Below are positions 1-5,491 of a stretch of 15,288 nucleotides of DNA, piece by piece. The notes below the pieces were generated by a model. It was not told the origin of the DNA. It ran no database searches and saw only the letters and a program-made list of their open reading frames with translations. Each line of letters opens with the position of its first letter. Positions within the stretch are counted from its first letter, which is position 1. The stretch covers positions 1-15,288 of the forward strand of contig JAJYZD010000068.1 of the NCBI GenBank assembly GCA_021800315.1. The letters run 5' to 3'. The stretch comes from Bacillota bacterium (GTDB lineage Bacteria; Bacillota; Desulfotomaculia; Desulfotomaculales; JAJYZD01). A program made the translations under genes and the position numbers.

Positions 1-20
1 GACTGACTGACTGACTGACC
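1..20. repeat. GACT tetranucleotide tandem repeat
   Basis: The first 19 bases are four full GACT units plus a partial fifth (GAC), followed by C. The tract may begin before the window. It could be a genuine microsatellite or an artefact of a contig edge or linker; the sequence alone cannot decide. Confidence 0.6.
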
Positions 21-368
21 TTGGATTACCAATTCGGCTCAGGAAATTCACCCTTTTAAACAATGGATTGTACGGGGGATAATATTCCCTACGTCGTTTC
101 CAGTCTTCGCCAGCCCCAAACCCCTTGTCCCTACAGGGTTAAAGTAGTGGTATACATGGACTGAGCGCACAGAACAAAAAGCCGCTCTCCTCCTGGTCCC
201 CGTTTGCCTGAGCGCCGCCAGTAGCCGGTCGCGGAAATTGCCTTTCCTGGAACGCTCCAAACCGCTTTTATGGTCCAGAGGCGAGGCATGTCTCTTTTTT
301 CCCGAAAATTAGTTGACAGACCCCTCTGGGCCTAAGAACGCGACTTCGATCCGCAGGGTGTCTGCCTC
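21..368. other. Non-coding stretch, nothing recognised
   Basis: No reading frame here looks like a known protein on either strand, and forward frames are broken by stops. A 70-codon frame on the minus strand (48-260) is rich in Arg and Gly and resembles no family I know. The composition is mixed and less G+C-rich than the coding regions downstream. Together with the truncated VWA remnant that follows, it looks like decayed intergenic DNA. Confidence 0.4.
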
Positions 369-809
369 TTGCTGGAATTCCGGAGTTTCCGGTTCCTGCC
401 CCCGATGGGTGTATCCGCTCTCACCGGCCAGACTCGCCAACATATTTCTGAGACATGCCCAATTCCTTACGACGAAGGCTATATCTTAGTTGAGGATTTG
501 CTGGGTTATGTGAACATAAAGGGCAGAGGCGGCACCCTTTTGCAGCCGGCCGTAGACCTTTTGGAAAGGGACCCGGGATTCCCCGGGGACGCCCCCCTAC
601 TCGTTGTCACGGACGGTTTCTGCGACCGGCTGACCATAAGCCGCAGACACGCCTTCCTGCTGCCGGAAGGCGGCGATCTGCCTTTTGTCCCCGGGGGCAA
701 AGTGTTCCGTCTGATGCGAACCCGGTATTTGAGCGCGCCCGTACGACAGGCATCTCTTCCGCGGCCGGGGGGAAAACTTGTACCGCCGGCTCGCTTTGTG
801 GTATGGTGA
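369..809 (+). pseudogene. C-terminal remnant of a VWA (MIDAS) domain protein
   Basis: The open frame has a TTG as its first start-like codon. Residues about 35-116 look like the end of the VWA-like/DUF2201-type proteins. They contain GRGGT followed by LQP, then a hydrophobic strand ending in VVTDG, then HAFLLPEG and LPFVPGGKVF. In VWA folds the GGT threonine and the TDG aspartate are part of the metal-ion-dependent adhesion site. The N-terminal half, which would hold the DxSxS signature, is absent from this frame and I do not find it upstream. In relatives the protein normally ends soon after the KVF segment; here about 30 unrelated residues follow, as if the stop was lost. The frame overlaps the start region of the DUF438 frame. 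I infer a decayed gene; a short, functional truncated protein is less likely. The family assignment rests on memory of conserved motifs. Confidence 0.45.
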
Positions 810-877
810 AAGCAACGCTGCCGGAATTGGCGGAAGGGAGGAAACCTGGCTTTGCCAGCCGCGGGCCAGGGCTTAAG

Positions 878-2071
878 ATGAGCGGGATGCCGATGCGGGA
901 GAGGCAGGACCGGATCAAGGACCTCATCCGGGAACTGCATGCCGGCGCCGGGCCGGAGGACGTGAAGGAGCGATTCAAGGACGTTTTGGAGGGCACCGGT
1001 TCGGCGGAAATCATGCAGGTGGAGGAAGAACTGATCCGGGAGGGTATGCCCCGGGAGGAAGTCCGGCGGCTGTGCGACGTGCACCTGGCCGTTTTCCGGG
1101 AAGCCCTCGGGGAAGAGGGGGCGCCGGCGCCGCCGGGCCATCCGGTGCACACCCTGATGGAGGAACATAAGCGTCTTTTGGAGTTCGCCGGGCGGTTGAA
1201 CGAAGTGGCCCGGTTGATCGGCGGGGAGGGGAGCGCCGGCCCCGCCGAAAGGGAAAAATTGAACCGCCTGGCGGAGATGTTCAAGAGTTCGGCCAAACAC
1301 TACCTGCGCGAGGAAAACGTGCTGTTCCCCTACCTGGAAAGGCACGGGATCGTCGAGCCCCCGGCCATCATGTGGTCCGAACACGACGAGATCAGGGCCA
1401 GGGAAAAGAAACTGTACGAACTGCTTGACCGGGCCCCGGGCTTGGAGTTTTCCCGGTTTGCCGGGTCGCTGACGGAACTGGCCCGGTCGCTGGCCGACTT
1501 CCTGGCCAGCCACTTCTACAAGGAGAACAACATCCTTTTTCCCATGGCCCTGCAGGTGATCACGCCCGCTGAATGGCCGGAGATCCGCCGCCAGTGCGAC
1601 GGGATCGGCTATTTCAGCTATGTCCCCCCGACGGCGGACGCGCCGGTGGAACGGAAGACCGCCCCGCCCGGGGAGGTGGCGCTGGCGACCGGCTCGCTTA
1701 CCCGGGAGCAGTTGGAGGCCATCCTGAACACTTTGCCGGTTGACCTGACCTTCGTGGACGCCGAAGACACCGTCCGGTATTTCAGCCAGTCGCCGGAGAG
1801 GATCTTCCCCCGCACCGAGGCGGTCATCGGGCGTAAAGTCCAGCAATGCCACCCCGAAAAAAGCCTGCGTGAAGTGGAGAAGGTTCTGGACGGCCTCCGC
1901 AACAAAGCGATGGATTCGGCCAGCTTCTGGATCAATCTCGCGGGCCGTCTGATCCTCATCCGCTACTTCCCCGTCAGGAGCGCCGACGGACAGTACCTGG
2001 GCTGCCTGGAGGTCAGCCAGGACATAACGGGCATCAAAAAAATCGAAGGGGAGAAGAGGCTTCTCCGATAA
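878..2071 (+). CDS. DUF438 / hemerythrin (HHE) / PAS domain protein
   Basis: This 397-residue protein has three parts. Residues about 5-75 match the DUF438 N-terminal domain (RIKDLIRELH, then EELIREGMP and RRLCDVHLAVF). Residues about 87-228 form a hemerythrin-type four-helix bundle with possible iron ligands in MEEHKRL, KHYLREEN, WSEHDEIR and SHFYKENN. Residues about 274-397 are a PAS domain (LNTLPVDLTFVD, ending LGCLEVSQDITGIK). The family is common in anaerobes and is thought to sense or bind oxygen, NO or redox ligands through the diiron bundle; its exact role is not established. There is no membrane segment, so it is probably cytosolic. The frame is open back to an ATG at 803, but homology starts at the ATG of 878 (MSGMPMRERQ), which has only a weak upstream GGG as ribosome site; the ATG at 893 is a further alternative. 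It stands alone, ending just before a perfect hairpin. Confidence 0.88.
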   Translation: MSGMPMRERQDRIKDLIRELHAGAGPEDVKERFKDVLEGTGSAEIMQVEEELIREGMPREEVRRLCDVHLAVFREALGEEGAPAPPGHPVHTLMEEHKRLLEFAGRLNEVARLIGGEGSAGPAEREKLNRLAEMFKSSAKHYLREENVLFPYLERHGIVEPPAIMWSEHDEIRAREKKLYELLDRAPGLEFSRFAGSLTELARSLADFLASHFYKENNILFPMALQVITPAEWPEIRRQCDGIGYFSYVPPTADAPVERKTAPPGEVALATGSLTREQLEAILNTLPVDLTFVDAEDTVRYFSQSPERIFPRTEAVIGRKVQQCHPEKSLREVEKVLDGLRNKAMDSASFWINLAGRLILIRYFPVRSADGQYLGCLEVSQDITGIKKIEGEKRLLR

Positions 2072-2075
2072 ACGG

Positions 2076-2112
2076 GAGAAGGAAGGCCGGCCGGTGGCCG
2101 GCCTTCCTTCTC
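2076..2112. terminator. Perfect 17-bp hairpin between convergent genes
   Basis: GAGAAGGAAGGCCGGCC (2076-2092) is exactly complementary to 2096-2112, leaving a 3-base loop (GGT). It begins 4 bases after the DUF438 stop, and its right arm overlaps the stop codon of the small minus-strand ORF. No T-run follows on the plus strand and no clear one on the minus strand, so it is not a textbook intrinsic terminator. It could act as a bidirectional or RNA-stabilising 3' end. Confidence 0.6.
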
Positions 2113-2371
2113 AGGTCTCACTCTTGCGGCGGAACGGGAGAATCGGCGTCGGCGGTTTCAGGTGATCCCTGAATTGGGCCTGCCAGTAGGTGGCGCTACC
2201 GCTGACCCTGAGACATTCGGGATCGTCCAGCACCCTTTCGTCGAACAGTTCCATGATGTTGGCGTGAAAAAGCCTTACCAGACCCTCCTTCGGCGGGTCT
2301 CCGCGCTCACCGGGCCAGAGCAGGGTAAGGAATCCCTCGCCCGCCGCGACACACACCATCTGCACCAGCAT
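2111..2371 (-). CDS. Small protein of unknown function (86 aa)
   Basis: I do not recognise this protein. It starts with ATG (2371-2369 read on the minus strand) preceded by GGGGGA at a 7-base spacing, which is a reasonable ribosome site. The sequence has a normal mix of hydrophobic and charged residues (for example FHANIMELFDERVLDDPEC and SATYWQAQFRDHL), no obvious membrane segment and two cysteines. It converges on the DUF438 gene and shares its terminating hairpin, and it diverges from spmA. A competing plus-strand frame of similar size (2162-2410) looks less protein-like. It is plausibly a real small gene, but without homology this is not certain. Confidence 0.5.
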   Translation of the reverse strand: MLVQMVCVAAGEGFLTLLWPGERGDPPKEGLVRLFHANIMELFDERVLDDPECLRVSGSATYWQAQFRDHLKPPTPILPFRRKSET

Positions 2372-2446
2372 GTAATCATCCCCCGGGTATTATATATACG
2401 ACAGCCATAGCTATTATCCTTCCAGGCCAGGAGATATAAGTCAATA

Positions 2447-2458
2447 TTTTCGCGAAAA
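2447..2458. promoter_or_regulatory. 12-bp perfect palindrome, possible operator
   Basis: TTTTCGCGAAAA is self-complementary over 12 bases and lies in the AT-rich gap between the divergent starts of the small minus-strand ORF (2371) and spmA (2555). The position suits an operator serving one or both directions. No regulator is assigned, and a palindrome of this size could arise by chance. Confidence 0.25.
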
Positions 2459-2554
2459 AAGTTCGCCGGACTAAAAAGTGCGTCTACAACCCGGCCGCCC
2501 CACATAAGCTGTCCCAAGACGGGTCAAAGACAAGCCACAAGGGGGTCCGGACCT

Positions 2555-3145
2555 ATGGTCAACTACGTCTGGCTGGCCATGGTGTTTTTCGGTGTCGTGG
2601 CCGCGGCGGCCAGCGGCCATATCGAGGCGGTTACCATGGCGGCCGTCGAGGGGGCGCAGACGGCGGTCAAGACATCCTTCAGCCTCATCGCCATCATCAC
2701 TTTCTGGCTGGGGATCATGAAGCTGGCCGAAGCGGCGGGGCTGGTCCGCGGCCTGGCCAACCTGGCCCGTCCCCTGACCCGCTTCTTGTTCCCGGGCGTG
2801 CCCCGCGACCATCCGGCCATCGGCGCGATCGTCATGAACCTCTCGGCCAACATGCTGGGCCTGGGCAACGCCGCCACGCCCATGGGCCTGATCGCCATGC
2901 AGGAACTGCAGAAGCTGAACCGGGGGGACAAGGATACGGCTACGCCGGCCATGTGCACTTTCCTGGCCCTGAACACCTCCTGCATCACCCTCATACCCAC
3001 GACCATCATCGGCATCCGCATCCTGTACGGTTCACAAGACCCGACGGCCGTGGTGGGAACCACCATCTTCGCCACATCGCTCGCCACCGTTGTGGCCGTA
3101 ACGGCCGACCGCATCCTGCGCCGTTTATACGGACAGGGGGGCTGA
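2555..3145 (+). CDS. spmA: Spore maturation protein A
   Basis: This is a 196-residue membrane protein of the nucleoside-recognition (Gate) family, the same length as I recall for Bacillus subtilis SpmA. Family signatures include AVKTSFSLIAIITFWLGIMK near residues 37-56, PDHPAI-like PRDHPAIGAIVMNLSANMLG near 83-102, and GNAATPMG just after. Several hydrophobic segments indicate a polytopic inner-membrane protein. In Bacillus SpmA and SpmB act together in the dehydration of the spore core; the transported substrate is unknown. ATG at 2555 is preceded by AAGGGGGT at 8 bases. The spmB start lies 2 bases after its stop, so the two are co-translated. I saw no sporulation-sigma promoter I would trust upstream. 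Confidence 0.95.
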   Translation: MVNYVWLAMVFFGVVAAAASGHIEAVTMAAVEGAQTAVKTSFSLIAIITFWLGIMKLAEAAGLVRGLANLARPLTRFLFPGVPRDHPAIGAIVMNLSANMLGLGNAATPMGLIAMQELQKLNRGDKDTATPAMCTFLALNTSCITLIPTTIIGIRILYGSQDPTAVVGTTIFATSLATVVAVTADRILRRLYGQGG

Positions 3146-3147
3146 CC

Positions 3148-3684
3148 TTGTACCAGTTGCTCTCAGGCATATCCCGCTGGGCCATCCCCGCGGTGCTCCT
3201 GATCGTTCCGATTGTCGCCCTTCTGAAGGGGGTCAAGGTTTTCGAGGTGTTCGTGGAGGGGGCCGAGGAAGGGTTCGCCACCGCCATCAAGACCATTCCC
3301 TACCTGGTGGCCATGCTGGTGGCGGTGACCATCTTCCGTTCGTCGGGGGCGATGAAGATGACCACCCGGTTCCTGGCCCCCGTGCTCGACCACATCGGCT
3401 TTCCGGCCGAAGTGCTGCCCCACGCCATCATGCGGCCGCTCTCCGGCGGCGCCGCCCTGGGGATAGCCACCGAGTTGATCAAGACCCACGGGCCGGACAG
3501 CTTCATCGGCAACCTGGTCTCCACCATGCAGGGCAGCAGCGATACCACCTTCTACGTCCTCACCCTCTATTTCGGCTCGGTCGGCATCCGCCGTTACCGC
3601 TACTCGATAATATCGGGGCTTTTGGCCGATCTGACCACCCTGGTCGCCTCGGTTTACGCCGTCCGGGTCTTCCTCCACCACTGA
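3148..3684 (+). CDS. spmB: Spore maturation protein B
   Basis: This 178-residue Gate-family membrane protein partners SpmA in spore-core dehydration. The frame is open far upstream, inside spmA, but the start is best placed at TTG 3148. A GGGGGG ribosome site sits 6 bases before it, and the resulting length equals the B. subtilis protein as I recall it. Recognisable stretches are GVKVFEVFVEGAEEGF, TIPYLVAMLVAVTIFRSSGA, MRPLSGGAALG and QGSSDTTFYVL, with the RYRYSIISGLLADL helix near the end. Four or five hydrophobic segments are visible. It is followed by a weak terminator-like element and then by the pilus control region, so it ends the spm unit. Confidence 0.95.
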   Translation: MYQLLSGISRWAIPAVLLIVPIVALLKGVKVFEVFVEGAEEGFATAIKTIPYLVAMLVAVTIFRSSGAMKMTTRFLAPVLDHIGFPAEVLPHAIMRPLSGGAALGIATELIKTHGPDSFIGNLVSTMQGSSDTTFYVLTLYFGSVGIRRYRYSIISGLLADLTTLVASVYAVRVFLHH

Positions 3685-3695
3685 CCGGCCTTTTT
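3663..3695 (+). terminator. Weak intrinsic terminator after spmB
   Basis: CCGGGTC (3663-3669) can pair with GACCGG (3683-3688) with one bulged G across a 13-base loop. Five Ts follow at 3691-3695. The stem overlaps the spmB stop codon. The short stem makes this only a candidate for separating spmAB from the pilus genes. Confidence 0.3.
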
Positions 3696-3751
3696 CGTTT
3701 AGGAAATTATGCTTGCTGCATCGCTTCTTCATTTCTTTATCGCTGTTAATA

Positions 3752-3779
3752 TTGTTATCACCGATGTGATACATATATG
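3752..3779 (+). promoter_or_regulatory. Candidate promoter with embedded palindromic operator
   Basis: TTGTTA (3752-3757, four of six matches to the -35 consensus) and TATATG (3774-3779, four of six to the -10) are 16 bases apart. Between and over them lies an inverted repeat, TATCAC - CGAT - GTGATA (3756-3771), with perfect 6-base arms. A repressor bound there would block polymerase. Transcription would begin near 3786 and give a leader of about 150 bases before the first pilus gene. The region is visibly AT-rich compared with its surroundings. Confidence 0.4.
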
Positions 3780-3795
3780 GTCTCGTCATTTTTTA

Positions 3796-3905
3796 CAGGC
3801 ACGGAAAACCCCATAAAGAAATCCCGCCAAGCACCCGATTACTAGTACAGGAACCCGGTACTCCGGTCCTATGCCCGGCGAACCGGGCGATACTTGCGGT
3901 GCCTG
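3796..3905 (+). ncRNA. Candidate structured 5' leader RNA of the pilus operon
   Basis: A closing helix joins CAGGCAC (3796-3802) to GTGCCTG (3899-3905), exactly complementary over 100 bases. Inside it CCGCCAAG (3824-3831) can pair with CTTGCGG (3893-3899) with one bulge. AGTAC (3844-3848) pairs with GTACT (3858-3862). GCCCGG (3873-3878) pairs with CCGGGC (3883-3888) around a CGAA loop, extended by TAT/ATA. GCACC (3831-3835) could instead pair with GGTGC (3898-3902), which would break the closing helix and give a switch-like alternative. The element ends 28 bases before the MshEN start codon. I could not match it to the c-di-GMP-I or -II riboswitches or any other class I know, so it may be unclassified or not functional. 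Confidence 0.35.
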
Positions 3906-3933
3906 ATTCCTGTTGCGCCGGGTGGTAGGGACG

Positions 3934-4389
3934 ATGGAGATAAGACGACTGGGCGACATCCTGCTGGAAGCGGGCCTCATCGATGGTGAACAGCTGCGCC
4001 GGGCCCTGGCCGTGCAGAACGGGACCAACATGCGGCTCGGCGGAGTCCTCCTGGAACTGGGCTTCGTTTCCGAGCAACTGCTGGTAAAGGTGCTGGAGTT
4101 TCAACTGGGGATCCCCAGGGCATCCCTGCGGGAATGCCGGATCAATTCACCGTTGACCCGCGTCCTGCCCCGGCACCTGGCGGAAAAGCACCAGGTTTTC
4201 CCCCTGGAGGTAAAGGAAGGCCGGATCCTGGTCGCCATGGCCGACCCCCTGGACTACCTGGCCATAGAAGCGGTCCGCAGGAGCACCGGGCTTTTGGTGG
4301 AGGTTTGCCTGGCCACCCGGTCGGAGGTAGAGGATGCCATCGAACGCTACTACCCGCTTCCCCAAAAGAGCGGGGCCCCGGGAACCTGA
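3934..4389 (+). CDS. Stand-alone MshEN/GspE_N c-di-GMP-binding protein
   Basis: This 151-residue protein consists only of the N-terminal domain normally fused to PilB/GspE extension ATPases. Two 24-residue MshEN repeats are visible at residues 5-28 and 34-57. Each has RLG at positions 1-3, Leu-Leu at 6-7, Gly at 10, Leu at 17 and 21 and Gln at 24, and a 5-residue spacer (NGTNM) separates them. This is the pattern known to bind cyclic di-GMP in MshE. The rest (LPRHLAEKHQVFPL, ILVAMADPLDYLAI, VEDAIERYYPLP) continues the GspE_N fold; no Walker motif follows. The start is ATG 3934 with GGTGG/AGGG upstream; a TTG at 3913 in the same frame is less likely. It heads the pilus cluster, 37 bases before pilT. 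I infer a c-di-GMP-responsive accessory of the pilus motor; it may descend from a duplicated pilB that lost its ATPase part. Confidence 0.85.
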   Translation: MEIRRLGDILLEAGLIDGEQLRRALAVQNGTNMRLGGVLLELGFVSEQLLVKVLEFQLGIPRASLRECRINSPLTRVLPRHLAEKHQVFPLEVKEGRILVAMADPLDYLAIEAVRRSTGLLVEVCLATRSEVEDAIERYYPLPQKSGAPGT

Positions 4390-4426
4390 TCTTTCAAACG
4401 AACGCATGGCAGGTGGATATTGTTGC

Positions 4427-5473
4427 ATGGATATGAATATTGAGGAATTGTTGCGGATCGCCAGCGAGCAGGCGGCCTCGGACCTGCATCTGACCGTCGG
4501 GGTCCCGCCGGTACTGCGCATCAACGCCGAACTGGTTCCCCTGGAGGCCGGCAGGCTGGCGCCCTCCGATACGGAAGCGTTCGCCCGGGCGGTTTTGGAC
4601 GACCGTCATTGGGAGCAGTTCGCCGCCTCCGGCGAGGTGGACGCCTCGTACAGCCTGCCCGGCATCTCGCGTTACCGGGTCAATGTCTACCGGCAGCGCG
4701 GCTGCGCCGCCATAGCGGTCAGGGTGATCCCGAAGCGCATTCCGGACGTCGGGGAGCTCAACCTGCCCGCGGTCCTGACGGAAATGATGATGAGGACCTC
4801 CGGCCTCATCATCATCAACGGTCCCGCCGGCACCGGTAAGTCCACTTCGGCGGCGGCCTTGATCGACTACGTCAACCGCAGTCAGAAACGGAACATCATC
4901 ACCCTGGAGGACCCGATCGAGTACCTGCACGGCCACCAGATGTCCCTGATCGATCAGCGTGAAATCGGCCTCGACACTTTCAGTTTCGCCAGCGGCCTCC
5001 GGTCGGCCCTGCGGCAGGACCCGGATATCGTCTTCGTGGGGGATCTGCGGGACATGGAGACCATGGCCGTAGCCCTGACCGCTGCGGAAACCGGGCACCT
5101 GGTGCTGGGCACCCTCCGGACCACGGACGCTTCCCAGACCATCGACCGGATTATCGATATCTTTCCCCCGGCCCAGCAGCAGCAGGCCAGGGTCCAACTG
5201 GCGGCGGCCCTGGCCGGCGTGGTATCCCAGCGGCTTCTGCCCACGGCGGACAACCAGGGCCGGGCGGCCGCCTTCGAAGTGCTGGTGAACAACCCGGCCG
5301 TGGCCAACCTGATCCGTTCGGACAAGGTGCCCCAGATCCGTTCCGTTTTGGAGACCGGACGGGCCCAGGGGATGCAGGCCATGGAAGCCTCCGTCATGGA
5401 CCTGGTGCGCGACGGTACGGTCACCATGGAGGCGGTCAGGAAATATGCGGCGGAACTGGTGAACGGACATTAA
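4427..5473 (+). CDS. pilT: PilT-family twitching ATPase, divergent paralog
   Basis: This 348-residue protein is close to the usual PilT length. The N-terminal PAS-like domain has ASDLHLTVGVPPVLRIN, and RYRVNVYRQRG follows near residue 85. The ATPase domain has Walker A GPAGTGKST (132-140) and an Asp box ITLEDPIEYLHG. Walker B reads DIVFVGDLRD, where the usual GE becomes G-Asp206. The His box reads TLRTT, where the usual His is Arg231. The C-terminal AIRNLIRE motif is altered to AVANLIRS. Canonical PilT powers pilus retraction; these changes suggest slow or no hydrolysis, perhaps a PilU-like or regulatory role. ATG 4427 is preceded by AGGTGG at 10 bases; an in-frame ATG at 4406 would add seven residues. 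It lies between the MshEN gene and pilC, and a second PilT follows PilB at the window end. Confidence 0.88.
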   Translation: MDMNIEELLRIASEQAASDLHLTVGVPPVLRINAELVPLEAGRLAPSDTEAFARAVLDDRHWEQFAASGEVDASYSLPGISRYRVNVYRQRGCAAIAVRVIPKRIPDVGELNLPAVLTEMMMRTSGLIIINGPAGTGKSTSAAALIDYVNRSQKRNIITLEDPIEYLHGHQMSLIDQREIGLDTFSFASGLRSALRQDPDIVFVGDLRDMETMAVALTAAETGHLVLGTLRTTDASQTIDRIIDIFPPAQQQQARVQLAAALAGVVSQRLLPTADNQGRAAAFEVLVNNPAVANLIRSDKVPQIRSVLETGRAQGMQAMEASVMDLVRDGTVTMEAVRKYAAELVNGH

Positions 5474-5491
5474 CAGCGGAGGTGGCCACAG

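Noticed and set aside
48..260. 70-codon open frame on the minus strand
   Set aside because: Arg/Gly-rich composition, no ribosome site worth noting and no family resemblance; kept only as noncoding sequence.
313..318. TTGACA -35-like hexamer upstream of the VWA remnant
   Set aside because: No acceptable -10 at 16-18 bases; the nearest AT-rich hexamer is 14 bases away and poor.
803..877. Upstream extension of the DUF438 protein to the ATG at 803
   Set aside because: The extra 25 residues lie outside the family's usual start, and the ATG at 803 overlaps the VWA remnant without a clear ribosome site.
506..1852. 448-codon open frame on the minus strand opposite the DUF438 gene
   Set aside because: It is antisense to a well-supported protein; long open antisense frames are common in G+C-rich genes, and its Gly/Pro/Arg/His-rich translation resembles no protein.
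2389..2394. Perfect TATAAT on the minus strand before the 86-residue ORF
   Set aside because: It would start transcription within about 11 bases of the ATG, on top of the ribosome site, and it has no -35 partner.
2387..2413. Sporulation SigE-like promoter for spmA
   Set aside because: GTATTAT and CATAGCTA are only 12 bases apart and match weakly; the expected spacing is about 14-15.
3796..3905. c-di-GMP-I (GEMM) riboswitch before the pilus genes
   Set aside because: The start resembles CACGG-AAAACC, but the conserved GACGCAAAGC core and the first hairpin are missing, so I report only an unclassified structured leader.
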